Assembly: GCA_030847615.1 (NCBI GenBank)
Contig: JAUMIR010000001.1
Location: 62,323,501-62,387,500 of the forward strand
DNA length: 64,000 nt
Direction of reading: 5' to 3'
Source of the DNA: Gambelia wislizenii
Lineage: Eukaryota > Chordata > Lepidosauria > Squamata > Crotaphytidae
In this document: positions 20,622 through 31,389 of the stretch, piece after piece
Layout of the letters: each line of letters opens with the position of its first letter
Numbering within the stretch: the first letter of the stretch is position 1
Made by a program: the position numbers and the translations under genes
Notes under the pieces: model-generated
Database searches by the model: none
What the model was told of the DNA's origin: nothing
Seen by the model: the letters and a program-made list of their open reading frames with translations, nothing else

Positions 20622-21181
20622 AGGACTTTATTAGACGAGCCTCTTTAAACGTTCTTTTGCTGGCACAAAAAAATCAATTTCTATGCCAGCAAAAGAATGC
20701 CCCCCCTCCGCACTTACCTTCCCCAGCAATGAAGAGGAAGTGAACAAAGCCCCATCCACTTCCATCTTTGAAATCCCTTGAGACTTCGTTGCACGGGAAA
20801 TTTAAAAACAAAACAAAATAAGCACAAGAAAAGTTACACCAAGCACATACACACACTTAAAACCTTACAAATAACTCGGTGAGGGTCGTAAAAAATGCAT
20901 CACTTACCTGGATGTCGTGATATCACCTGAAAGTATTCGTGCCAGACCGGCCATTCACACTGCATTCATGTGAGTACAATGGTACCAAGTTTCACAGTCT
21001 GGCAATGCTGGCACTAAAGTGCCACGGGGGATCAATTGACAGCTTAACCCATCAATAAAAAGGTACAGGTTACGTTGGCCAGGATGTAAACGCAAAAGGG
21101 TGATGTCATCTGATATGCACGCCCTTTCGCATTTATGTGGTGTCATTATAATGCTGTATTTAGTGTGTCTGATAAAGTCCT
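20622..21181. mobile_element. TA-flanked inverted-repeat element (560 bp)
   Basis: The ends AGGACTTTATTAGAC and, in reverse complement, AGGACTTTATCAGAC are flanked by TA (20620-20621 and 21182-21183). An internal hairpin pairs TTCTTTTGCTGGCA with TGCCAGCAAAAGAA near 20652-20697. The interior shares pieces with the element at 31390 (CACTTACCTGG, GTGCCAGACCGG/GGCACGGAC, CCCCAT.CACTTCC), so the two belong to one group. Non-coding. Tc1/mariner-type is inferred from the TA duplication. Confidence 0.75.
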
Positions 21182-21282
21182 TATAGACTCCTCATCAAAT
21201 GTCCAGAGATGCCACAGACTTCATCCAAAATAGATTGTAACAAAAGGTATGAAATAAGAATTGCAGTACAGCATGGCTGGGT

Positions 21283-21422
21283 GATTGTTGTTGTTTTGTT
21301 ACAATTCCTTCAGAGGATATTTGTCATTATTTTCCTCTGAGACTGCGACTTGTCCAAGATCACCCAGTTGGTTTCCACAGCTGAGAGGGGATTTGAACTC
21401 TGGTCTCTAGAGTCCTAGGCTG
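21283..21422 (-). mobile_element. tRNA-SINE family A, truncated
   Basis: It keeps the GTTGTTGTTTTGTT tail, CCTCTGAGACTGCGACTTG, and the B-box side GGGGATTTGAACTCTGGTCTC. The middle of the body is deleted. It abuts the next element at 21424. Confidence 0.75.
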
Positions 21423-21423
21423 C

Positions 21424-21621
21424 TGATACACTGCAGAAACAATGCAGTTTAACACAGCCTTAAATAGCATGGCTCCCTCCTATGTAGTTTCTTGTGGCAC
21501 CAGAGCTCTCTGACAGAGAAGGCTAAATAGCTCACAAAACTACAAATCCCAGAATCCCATAGCATTCAAGCTATGGCAGTTAAGGCAGTGTCAAACTGGA
21601 TTATTTCTGCAGTGTGTCAGC
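21424..21621. mobile_element. MITE, family A2 (about 200 bp)
   Basis: The inverted ends TGATACACTGCAGAAACAAT and, in reverse complement, TGACACACTGCAGAAATAAT pair, followed by GCAGTTTAACAC and CAGTTTGACACTG. The interior has ACTACAAATCCCAGAATCCCA, typical of a very abundant lizard element. Copies at 24853-25463 and 50352-50573 share ends and interior. Confidence 0.78.
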
Positions 21622-22798
21622 AGCCCCAGTCCAATACTCAAGCCGGTACCCGCATACTTGCTCTTAAAGCCACCATATTACTGATAACAAATACTAAACA
21701 TGAAGCAAGCAGTGGAGGTAACAAAGAAAAAGAGGAAAAGAGAGGTAAAATCTCTAGGGAAGAAAAAGATTCAAAAGTTGAAAATAACAACAAAAAAGTA
21801 TTAGTACCTGGTTGTGTTTTCTGGTACATTTTGCAGCCCCAAGCTGAGGACTTGGGATTTTAATCATGGAACTAGTGGGCCAGTAATTTTACTGCCAACT
21901 TTTTAGAACATTTAGCTACAAAGAAGATTCTGAGGGGATCCTGATTAAATCAACCACTTTCCAAGCTGAAAACCTGGAAAGGCATTTCTCAGTGTAGGTG
22001 TTAGGTAACCTACTTAAGACAATATTTCCCAACTATTAAGCATGTGCCCTGTTCATTCAGAGCAGGTAATTAAAGTTTCAAAGTAAAGAATCATCATCTC
22101 ATTGCATACCTTGTTTCTGAGCACATAAATATGCTTTGAAATTGTTTCAGCATAAAGCCAAAGGGAAAATCAGCTCAGCTCTGGGTCTGGTCTAATGCTG
22201 TGTTTTGTTAGATAAGAGAATTGAAACCTTGCTCTTAATTAATTCCTTTAAAAGCCAATAACAATTAAATGTAAAAGATTAGAATAATGGCTATATTACT
22301 TATATTTTTTATGGTTAAGTAGCTGGACCACTTACATGCACTCTAGGTATAAAATTAAAGTCCTTAATGGTTTAGCAGTTTACACTTTGCCATAGCCTTG
22401 GAATACATGCTTTTGCTCATAATAAGTCAGTTCTTGGAGTTAAAGGCAAACTTACTTAGCTCTTGCCAAATGACTTATTTCCACATTATTGTCAGTAGGA
22501 GTTTATATTATCAGTTCAAGAGCCTTTAGAACAGGAATCATACAGTGAAAGTGGAATTGTAACCACACCAGTCTACCTAGTCTTCAGGCATATTGCAAGC
22601 CAACTGACCTCATAACTTGGTCTATATCAGTAACATTAAGGTTTGTTTGTTTTTTAAAGGCTCCACTGCAATATGGAACTGTTTCCAAAAAAAAAAAAAC
22701 CCCAAACTATTACTCATCTCTCTCCATTTTACAATGACCTGCATTCTTCCCCTTCTGCTTTGTAGTTAAATGCCTCATTCACAATTAAAGGTCTCTCC
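21622..22798. other. No gene recognised; includes AT-rich possible conserved non-coding stretch
   Basis: About 1.2 kb of apparently single-copy sequence. Between 22060 and 22340 it is AT-rich and full of homeodomain- and SOX-like words (TAATTA, ATTAATT, AACAAT). Some conserved non-coding elements look this way, but the sequence alone cannot show conservation. Confidence 0.45.
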
Positions 22799-23320
22799 GA
22801 GGCTTACCACACATCAAAGTAAAGTGACAGGGCAGCTAGAAGGTTCCACTTTCTGTGCTGCCTTACTCTCCAAACACTGTCCAGACAACCAGCCAAAGGC
22901 TGATTACTACACAGCTGATATAAGAGGCACAGCACAGTCAAGCTAATTATAGGCAAAGGAATCAAGGCAGTGTGAAATCAGACACTTACTTTACTAGCAA
23001 GCAAATATGAGTTAATAAGCAAAATCCAGCAAACAGAGTTCAGAGTAGTCCAGCAGAATCCAAGTCATTCAAACAGAGTCCAGAGTAACAAACACAGTCC
23101 AGGTCAAACACATGAGCAGGACCATAACGGATCACCAGGTAGGTCATGTAATCTCCGACAATGCTTGGAGGTCATGGCTGTGTATTTACTGCTCAGCAGC
23201 TAACAGAGCTGCTGCTCAACTAAAATTTTCTTGCTATAAATAAACTGAGGCTGCCTCAAGCCCTCCTTTTGTTGTCTCTGTGCTAAGAAGGGGATATATG
23301 TAAGTTGTCCTCTGTATCTG

Positions 23321-24209
23321 CAGAGCTGTTTGGGCTGGAAGTCAACCTGAAGAAAACGGAAGTTCTTTCTCAGCCTGCCCCACAGGATGAAAACTATCAT
23401 CCCCACATTGCCGTCGGCAAATCTGTGCTCAAGTCCGTTCAGCAGTTCACCTACCTGGGAAGCATAATTTCCTCAGATGCCAAGACTGACAAAGACATCG
23501 ATCACAGATTAGCAAAGGCATATAGCACATTTGGAAGACTTCACAAAGGAGTCTGGAGTAATAAACAACGTGAGGAGAAGCACAAAAAATCAGTGTGTAT
23601 AGAGCCATTGTACTGTCTATTCTCCTTTATGGGTCTGAAACATGGGTCACCTATCGCCAACACTTATGACTCCTTGAACGCTTTCATCAGCGCTGTCTAC
23701 GCAGAATCCTAAATATACACTGGACTGACTATGTGACAAATGTTGCTGTCCTTGAGCAAGCAGGGATCACCAGCATTGAGGCCATGACATTGAGAACACA
23801 GCTGCACTGGGCAGGGCACGTTTCTAGGATGGAGGACCATCGCCTCCCCAAAATTGTACTCTATGGTGAACTCGCCATGGGTCAGCGTAAGTGGGGCACT
23901 CCAAAAAAACGATACAAGGACTCCCTGCAACAACATCTCAGGCTCGGCCAAATTGATCACCAACAATGGTCTGCTCTGGCCTTACATCGGGAGGCATGGA
24001 GATGCACTATCCACAATTCTGCAGCCTTATTTGAGAACTCACGCCGAACAAGTCTTGAAGAGAAACAACAACGCAGAAAAAATCACAACCCAGAAACATC
24101 AGCCAAGGAGACCTTCTGCTGTGCTTTCTGCAACCAAACTTATTTATCTCAGATTGGCCTTTTTAGTCATCAGCGCATTTGCAGAAAGCGTGGGATGAGT
24201 CCTTCCTGA
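23321..24209 (+). pseudogene. LINE reverse-transcriptase C-terminus with C2HC zinc finger, broken
   Basis: The frame begins inside the thumb-side part of a LINE reverse transcriptase (GLEVNLKKTEVLSQPAP, FTYLGSIISSDAKTDKDID, LAKAYSTFGRL). It continues, after a frame change near 23605, with YGSETW, RCLRRILNI, RTQLHWAGHVSRM and LYGEL. It ends with CAFCNQTYLSQIGLFSHQR, a single C2H2/C2HC-type finger. The polymerase core and anything upstream were lost at the 5' truncation. One in-frame TGA lies near 23667. The clade is not certain: the layout is known from several vertebrate and invertebrate LINE groups with a C-terminal finger. Confidence 0.8.
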
Positions 24210-24251
24210 ATCTTCGTTTGCGAAGAAAAGCCAGAGAGAGAGAGAGAGAGG
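23321..24251 (+). mobile_element. LINE fragment with zinc-finger tail, nested insertion
   Basis: This 5'-truncated non-LTR element of about 930 bp is flanked by the ten-base duplication TCTGTATCTG (23311-23320 and 24252-24261). It ends in an AG-repeat tail. It sits in the LTR-like element, which sits in the fold-back element, so it is the youngest of the three. Confidence 0.85.
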
Positions 24252-24852
24252 TCTGTATCTGAAGAAGCAGGGCCCTCTGCCAGAGTTGGTGCTGTACTTT
24301 TTTCTGTCTCTGAGGCCTGTGGCTCTGGAACATCTTCCTGCTCTGGTTCAGCAGGTCTTGGCAGGTCCACTGCTTTAGTCTCTGAGTCAGAGTCCGTTTC
24401 CAAGGTCTGGAAGCAGGACATGACACTTACTTCATGATGCCATAATTCTTCCATTCCATTCACGTGGGAGACAGAGGTAAAACCACGTCTTTTTGCTAAC
24501 TGGAAAAATCTGTTAGTAAAAAGATGGGTTTTACCTCTTTCTCCCATGAGACCGGAATGGCAGAACATCTGAAGAACAACAATGTCATCGGGTAAGGAAG
24601 CATAGAAAGCGGAAGCTTCCAACTGTTGTGCCACTTTACTTTAGTGCATGGGAAGCCACTCACTGGAGACTCCCAGCCTCTAAAACTCCCTGCCTGTTTC
24701 CTTCTGGTATTCAGTCTACATGGGACCAAAACCGCAGCCTAGGCCCAGTTTTAACCCTCATGTAGCCTATGATGTCCTCACCCATCCAGAGCAGTCCTGC
24801 CTCTTTTTGGTGCCTGAGGATTATACCTCAGGATAAAACTAACATTTGGTGT

Positions 24853-25463
24853 CACCCACACTGCAGAATTATAGCACTTTGTTCATACACTTGAAATGGC
24901 ATGGGGAGACTAGATAGGAAGTCACGAATGAGAGGGATATGGATTTGAATGAGAGAAAATGATAGAACTGATAAGAATTGATAGAATGGATAGATATGAA
25001 CAGATAGTGTGATAGAGAGATAGAAGAAAGGATGGAAGAAGAAATATAGTTAAAGAGATAGAAGAGAAGAATGGAGGTATATAGATGGTTGAAATTAAAT
25101 ATATCTAAAATGAATAAATACAAGAGACGTATACTAAGTTAAGTAAAGGATGTAGTATATGTATGTTATACACTGTACTCAAATAGATATGAGATAAACC
25201 TCTGACATATATATTGGTAGATACGTAATGTATAAATATGCTGACTTTGAAAAAAAATGGCATGTCTCCATACTTTGGAATTCTGGGATTTGTAGTCTAG
25301 TGAGGGATTTAGAAATCTTTATACACACACTTGAACTACAGCATTAGAGCTCTCTGCCAGAGAATTCTAAGTATCTCACAAAACTACAAACTTCAGAATT
25401 CTACAGGATGAAGCCATGGCAACTAAAGTGGTACAAAACTGATACAATTGGATAGTGTGAATG
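24853..25463. mobile_element. MITE, family A2, interrupted
   Basis: The left end (CACACTGCAGAATTATAGC) and the body with GGAATTCTGGGATTTGTAGT match the family at 21424 and 50352. An insertion of 351 bp at 24904-25254 splits it near the family's CATGGCTCCATCC block. The right end (TTGGATAGTGTG) is degraded. Confidence 0.7.
24904..25254. mobile_element. Unclassified insertion with 10-bp target duplication
   Basis: The insert is flanked by AAATGGCATG (24894-24903 and 25255-25264) and its right end runs into an A stretch. It is rich in GATAGA and purines on the plus strand and has no coding motif. The A-rich end and longish duplication fit a retroposed RNA, but I do not know its source. Confidence 0.6.
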
Positions 25464-27359
25464 CCATCAAGAGATCAAATCTGAGCTGTCTAAAATAATC
25501 CAGGTTTCTCTTGATTGGCCATGTGTTCTGTGCCTTAGATTAGAATTGGGATTGACTGTGTTGAGTGTGAGATTTGTTCTTTCTCTGATTTCTGCAGCAT
25601 TGCCTATACATATTCAGATATTCACAGAATTCCATGCTGCAGTCCTATTCTACTGCACTCTGTTGAGACTAATGCAGCAATAATGGCCAATATTGCTTTT
25701 AGCAAGGTGACAGGTGGCATGGAAGAATAGGAGTACAGCCATCAAAATGAGATAGGAGGAGACAGATCAGGAGATGATAGTGAAAGGGCACAGGTATACC
25801 GTAGAAATGCTGCATTAAAGCAAAATCTATGAGAAAGCAATTTTTGTATATATACATGGAGAGAGTTTGGCCTTGCTTTATCGCAGTATTTTTGGTATTG
25901 CCTGCTCCTGCTCAGCATCGTATATTTGCCTAACATAGCCAGTGCCCCCTGAGAGCCTGTTTGCACAATGGAAAAAAATCCTGAACCCCACCCCAATCTG
26001 GCGTGATAAGACTACATGACATGCAGCCTTATCACTGAATCTGGTGCAACGCAGACACACAATGTACAGCCCTAGCCACATAAAACTCAGGGTATATCCC
26101 TTTTAACCTGCATTTTAAAAACTCAGTTTTTAATTCTAGTGTGAACAATGCATCCACCATGGTTTCTTGGCCAGGAAAGCAGAGCCCTGTTGTCACTGTT
26201 GATCTCATGTCAGGGTGTCTCATTCTGACCTCAGAGTAAAGGAATGTGTGCCAGCAGCGGCAGTTTCAAGGAGGGAAAAACCTTTCTTTAACTACTCTGG
26301 GCCAGGAACTGGCCTGGACATTGAGGTAAATGGTGGCACCTGCCTCCCCACCCACCCCTGTATCCATGACAGATGCATTGTACACACTACAGCAGCATGA
26401 GACCTGCAGCAGCAATGAGAAGTACAGATTTGGGCTTTTGAACAGGTAAGGTGTGGTACTTTGTAGTATGTGGGGGAAATAATCATTGTAATGTAAAAGC
26501 AATCTTGTGTACCTCATTCACTTCCTTAGATAAGTCTAGGGTTTTCCCTGCATGCATTTGTTCTCCCAAAATTCCCTTTCTCTTATTTCACTGAGCACTT
26601 CCAGCCAACTGGAGTGCTGGGTCATTCAACACATGAACTAATTTAAATTTTATTGCTGTGTGTAAGTTCTTTTTTAAGTTTGAGTCGCCATGAGGCTGGA
26701 GCCATCTTTTTCTTCATCTTAAGACATCTTAAGCTTTCTTTCCTGTAACCATGCAATGATGTTTACCATGCAGCCTGTAGGCTGGGTGAGTTTTCCTACC
26801 CTAAATATCATTAGTTAGTTAGGAACCTCTTTTTAAAATTTGTTTCAGTATGTAGATTGAGATTGATAGACAGTACCTTCAGTAAACTTTTTATTTGCAT
26901 TTTAAACTGACTCCATTGTTTTGTAATGAGTCTAATTTAACAGAGTGATCTCAGACCTCTGAATACACTTTTTAAATGTTAATTGAGCTTAAGTCAGCAT
27001 TCCTAAGTTTGCACTCTGCATGAAGTTAAAAGTAAATGAATGATTTTTAACTCTCTTTTTAAATGAGATCATTCTTGTTGTTTTTTAAAAGGACCAGATC
27101 CTGGAATTTTTAATACAATTTTATTTTTTAGACTCATTACTCCTACATACTTAACTCCAGGCCAGAGTAGTACAGAGTAGAGTATTGCATCTGCCACAGC
27201 TTTGGACCAGAATAGTCTGAATTTCATACAGATTTTTACCCCGACTGTAGATGAGCTCTGAGAGAAGAGAAAATGGTTTGAAAATCACCTAAGACATTCC
27301 CAGTGTTGACTGCATCTCTGTTATCCTTCTTCAATACCAAGAATGATATGTAATTAGGC
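25464..27359. other. No gene recognised; unassigned sequence
   Basis: About 1.9 kb with no coding pattern and no repeat family I can name. Frames of 60-85 codons are scattered and unrelated to each other. Confidence 0.6.
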
Positions 27360-27602
27360 ACACTGTTTCTGGCATGTAATTCTGTATGTATTGTGGTTTA
27401 ATTGTGGTTTAATTGTTTCAATGTTAATACCTTTAAAGTACTGTCTTCATTACATATATGGTTTAATGCTCTTTTGACTTTTGTACTGTTCTGCCTAGAT
27501 TAGATATTCTGTTTTAGATGTTCTGTTTTAATGCATATTGTAAATCACTGAGTCCCATTTGGGAGAAAATTTGGGTGTAAATCAAATAAATAAATAAATA
27601 AA
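27360..27602 (+). mobile_element. L2-like LINE 3' end
   Basis: A T-rich 3' region with GTAAATCACTGAGTCCCATT then GGTGTAAATCAAATAAATAA, ending in an AAAT array, is the usual shape of L2-like LINE tails in reptiles. No coding part remains. Confidence 0.55.
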
Positions 27603-28221
27603 TTGTGCTAAAATAGATCCACTGAAACAGTGGAAACTTGGCAAGTTAAAACTTATGCAAGTTTCATTGATTCAAAACATCTGCTCTCCTTGGAACTAAT
27701 ATTTGTACTCAGACTAAAGAGATTTTTATTCAGGGAGACATTTGACGTATATTGACAAGTTGCTGAGGTAGATTTTAATCTTGTAGATGCTGATTTTCCC
27801 TTCTTATCAATGTGTCTCTTAGTGTCTAGATTCAGAAATTTGAAGGGTTCATGTCTTCCACTGATGATATGGGAAATATTAAAATGGCTATAGTTTGTTT
27901 TAGAATACTCAATAGTTTCTTAGGAAGGAGTTACTGATAACTCACCAGGAAATAAAGAGACCAGACATGGAGGTTGGGTTGGAAAATGAGCCATTTTATT
28001 GAATTCTAAACCTATTTATCCTTTAATCTCTGAAAGCTACAAAAGAGAGGGAAGCAAACTAGTGTGGGGAGCAGTTGGGGCAAGTGGTCTCACCCAGATC
28101 TCCTCCCCAGCTTCCCCTGGGTGAAACACCTGAGCCCCAAGGAGAACCCAAAATCTGGGTTGTTTCCCAGCCAGACTGCAACTAGAAGGACAACCTCAGA
28201 ATCCCTTCCCCATTTTTTTTT
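27603..28221. other. No gene recognised
   Basis: Mixed sequence with no recognised element. Confidence 0.6.
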
Positions 28222-28352
28222 TAAATTGGGTATTTATACCCCACTCTTCAGACACAAAGGCTATCAAAGCAGCTTACAATTTGTTTTAAGCAATAGCAAT
28301 TTACACATTTACACTGCATTAAGCAGCTTCCAATGTGTGTTAGCTAATTTAA
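28222..28352 (-). mobile_element. tRNA-SINE family B, 3' part
   Basis: It matches the tail half of the complete copy at 49562-49836: TATTTATACCCCACTCTTCAG, AAGGCTATCA, GTTTTAAGCAATAGC, then GTGTGTTAGCTAATT. The tRNA head is missing. Confidence 0.85.
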
Positions 28353-28410
28353 AGTGAGGGTGTAACCTTCAGGCCAGCCCCAAGGAAAGTCTCCTTCCCC
28401 ACCCCATACC

Positions 28411-29010
28411 TATGGCTATACGATCATAAAAAAATCCATACGGGGGGCAAAAAATACGAACAGCCTGTCGTCCATATGCATACGAACCAGCTATACGATT
28501 TTTAACCACCCTAAACTCTGCATGACTCCCTCTTCCCAAAGCTGGCTGGAGCAAGCAAGCCAAGCAGCAATTTTAAATCTCCTGCCGCTTTTTTTAAAAA
28601 GGTTCCTGGTTTGCGGACAGTCGGTTTTCCGTATTTATAATATAAAATAAAAATAAATAAACGTATAAATTCACAGACTTACCGGATGCTTGCTAGTCAG
28701 GAAACCAACATGGTGGCCACTCCCAATTCCCCTCCGTGCTAGCCCCGCCCCCTCTACTCAGCCAGCCAATCAGATTACCCTGCCTGTTTGTATGTGTGCG
28801 AACGGACCATACAGACCCATCAGCCATCCGAACGGTGTATGGATTTCTCTTCGCGATCCACTTTCCCTCCCGAACGCTGCATGTGCGTATTTCAGGGAGG
28901 AAAACCGGGGGCCCCCTCTTTTGCATTTGTATGCATCCGAACAGCCGTTTGTACCAAAGCGCGAACTTCCGCATGCCGTACGTATTATTTAAATCGTGTA
29001 GACGGGACCC
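28411..29010. mobile_element. CpG-rich inverted-repeat element
   Basis: The ends pair imperfectly: CTATACGATCAT..ATCCATACGG at the left, and CTACACGATTTAA..ACGTACGG at the right in reverse complement. Inside, GAACAGCC with GCATACGAAC at the left answers GGCTGTTCGGATGC at the right. It contains far more CpG than the neighbours, which suggests recent insertion or low methylation. It has no coding motif. The precise ends are uncertain by 10-20 bases. Confidence 0.6.
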
Positions 29011-29034
29011 TACTAATTTCATGACCTAAAGAGG

Positions 29035-29460
29035 CAGTTCCAGAACCCTCCCCTTCACCAAAACGTTGCCATAGGTGTTCACCAAATTCCTCCTTATCTT
29101 TTCCCACTGCCTGCCACAAATTAGGGACAAGCATCTGCTTAGCAGGTCTCTGTCTCATACTGCCTGAACAAAAAAATCATCCAAATAGTGCACCACTCCT
29201 CAGCACCCTGTCCTAGTCTTAATTGCCCATTTGAGGAAGGTACTAATCTCAAATGCAGCACATGGCAGTGAGCACCCCATAGGAAGGGAACAATCCTTGT
29301 AGATCATGCCATCAAAAGAAAAGCCCAGCAATTCAAAATCTTCAGGGTGTGTGGGCAAATGGTGAAATGCTGACTTGATGTCACATTTTGCCAATTCTAC
29401 TCCTACACCATGGTGGCAAATCTCTCTCACTGCAGGCCAAGTAAGCCCCCAAAGCACCTC
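29035..29460 (-). pseudogene. Reverse-transcriptase fragment, DIRS-like
   Basis: The minus-strand frame reads VELAKCDIKSAFHHLPTHPEDFELLGFSF, then LPMGCSLPCAAFE and FLKWAIK. These match the fingers-palm part of reverse transcriptases from tyrosine-recombinase (DIRS/Ngaro-type) retroelements. A stop then falls, and out of frame the catalytic block HYLDDFFV can be read at about 29170-29195, with the YLDD codons near 29176-29187. Both catalytic aspartates of YLDD survive. The element is cut at 29460 by an L2-like LINE on the other strand. No recombinase or gag part is recognised. Gypsy-type origin is a weaker alternative. Confidence 0.6.
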
Positions 29461-29800
29461 TAAACCCTAGGCTCTGGAACTCCCTGCCCAGAGAAGTCAG
29501 ATTTGCACCCTCCCTGCCTTCCTTCCAGAGCCAAGTAAAAAAATTCTTGTTTCAGCAGTCCTTTGCCGATCTCTGCTAATTGCTGTGCTGGGTTATATGT
29601 GTGTGTAGTGTATGTGTATATGTGTGTATGTTTTTAAAATTTTAGCTGTTTTTAACTTTTTTAGTTGTTTAATTGTGTTTTAACTTTTGTATTTTGCTGC
29701 TTTTAAACAATGTCTTATATTGTACACCGCTTTGAGTCCTAAATTATCGGGGGAGGGGAAGTGGGATAGAAATAAAGATGATTCATCATCATCATCTGGA
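29461..29800 (+). mobile_element. L2-like LINE, C-terminus and 3' tail
   Basis: The sequence opens with codons for RLWNSLPREVRFAPSLPSFQ, the standard C-terminal phrase of L2-like LINE polyproteins. A T-rich 3' region, TTGTACACCGCTTTGAGTC, and a GATAGAAATAAAGATGATTC end follow. It adjoins the DIRS-like fragment directly, which suggests that this LINE inserted into it or that both were rearranged. Confidence 0.75.
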
Positions 29801-31389
29801 TCATTGGGCCCAACTGAGTCTCAAAGGCCCAGTGTGAATCTACTCCCAGCCCAAGGCTTCATGGCCAAATATGCCCAATTCCAGTTTAGAAATGTCCCTT
29901 ACTGTTTATTCAGATTGACTGATCTGAGGGGGAGGAATTTACCACTGCTTCATCCACAGATCCAGATGGTGCACCAGCACCTCCCGAATAGTGCACCAGA
30001 AACCCCCCCTTACTCCTGGAGTAGGTAACTGAAGGATGCCAGATTGTACAATGATGAGGCCTGTAAAACCTCACCAGCACCCCCCCCCACTGGCCCAAAC
30101 CACTTGTCTCCTGGTCACCGCTTGTCATCCTCTTGCAACTCACTGCACCTTCCAAGTGCTTGTACCACAAAAACTCACTGCCACCACTTCCACTCATTGG
30201 CACACACAATCCTCGCATGCTCACTTGTTTGATGAAATCAGAAAGGGAGAGGAGGGGGTAGCAGGACCACATAGTTTCTTTGGTCTTTCCCCGTGCTCTC
30301 CACTGTGGCTCATAGCACCATGATGTAGGATTAGCTGACCTCTATCCCTGAAAGCCAACAAAAGGCATCTCCCTGTTGCAATGCTGTGTAGCCTGGCAGA
30401 TGAGATAGATTCTGACAGTTTGCAGATGAAGGGATTTGGGGCTATGTACAGTTGAAATTTGTAAAGGTGAACTGCCCAGAGCATATTATTTCTTGATAGA
30501 ATTGGGAGAAATTTGCAAAGTTAGTAGCCCCTTAACAGAGAATTGGACCTACCAAATTGTGGATAAAAGGGTGCCTGGGCTTTTGTGTAAGAGCAACCTT
30601 TCCATTTAGTGGATATTTCAAAAGTGACGTCCTCGATTTTCCTGTATTTGTTGTGGACCATTGCTATTTAAAATAACAGTCAACATAAACATGGCTCCAA
30701 GTAACACACCTGCCAAGTTTCAGTGCATTGGATTATGTAGAAGCAGAATTCTAAAAAGATGGGGGAAGGTTCCCCTATATTTAGAGGGGGTAGAATCAGT
30801 TTGTATGAGGTTGTATAAGACAAACATTATAGGGCTGCCCACAGAGTAAAAATCTACCAAGTTGTTTGTGTGTGTGTTCAATTATTTCAGCATCAGATAT
30901 TCTGATCTGCCTGGTTTGCCCTCACTTGCTAGTCTAACTTTTTGCTGATGTTGTGAAGACAGAGCTTACAAATCAATTATTTCTGATAAGAGGTATTATG
31001 CTATGAGTTATACAGTGGGAGAAACTTGCCCAGCCTCCATGCATGCCAAAAATACTGAGTATTGACTGGCACTAGGCATTAATCCATTCAGCATAAGACA
31101 GTTTTATGGATTATGAACATACTAACTACAATTTATTACTTGTTAACCTTGAAGTCTCTTCAGAGACAGAAGCCTTCTTCATAAGTAGGGATTTTGATTA
31201 TGAAGAGTCAATATTTGGACAGCATACAGAGGAACATGACCTTAAATATATTTAACCAATAATAACAATTGATATATAGCTACTTATCTCCTGCACACGA
31301 ACCTGCTGAAAACTGAATAAAGGAAATATGAAAGATTTGCAGTGTTTCCAGTGAGCTTTGAATCAGTGTTTACATGCATCTTGTGTTTA
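29801..31389. other. No gene recognised; unassigned sequence
   Basis: About 1.6 kb. The left 500 bases are C-rich and could belong to a worn retroelement related to the DIRS-like fragment, but no motif supports that. The rest is AT-rich and unassigned. Confidence 0.5.

Larger units (their letters stand above)
22868..24425 (-). mobile_element. LTR-like insertion, itself carrying a LINE
   Basis: This sequence interrupts the fold-back element and is flanked by the six-base repeat CTTACT (22862-22867 and 24426-24431). On the minus strand it starts TGTCATGTCC. After removal of the inner LINE it is about 618 bp, with an AGTAAA near its end, which resembles an LTR. The other end does not finish in CA, so it is either worn or not an LTR. 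It contains no protein domain that I can name. Confidence 0.5.
22799..24661. mobile_element. Fold-back element split by later insertions
   Basis: The left part (22799-22867) begins GAGGCTTACC and the right part (24426-24661) ends GGAAGCC; the parts match the two arms of the intact family member at 11890-12181. The right part contains the same central hairpin, with GGTAAAACC..TTTTTGCTAAC pairing with GTTAGTAAAAAG..GGTTTTACC (24472-24543). An insertion of about 1.56 kb lies between the parts. Confidence 0.75.

Noticed and set aside
24170..24634. 154-codon minus-strand frame with an acidic Ser/Glu/Pro stretch
   Set aside because: It crosses three different elements (fold-back arm, LTR-like insert, LINE), so the frame was created by the nested insertions.
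28640..29010. CpG island promoter of a host gene
   Set aside because: The CpG-rich stretch lies inside an inverted-repeat element and no exon or splice pattern follows within several kilobases; promoter use stays possible but unsupported.
29801..30330. Continuation (gag or recombinase) of the DIRS-like element
   Set aside because: The 120-codon frame here shows no recognisable motif and an L2-like LINE separates it from the reverse-transcriptase fragment.
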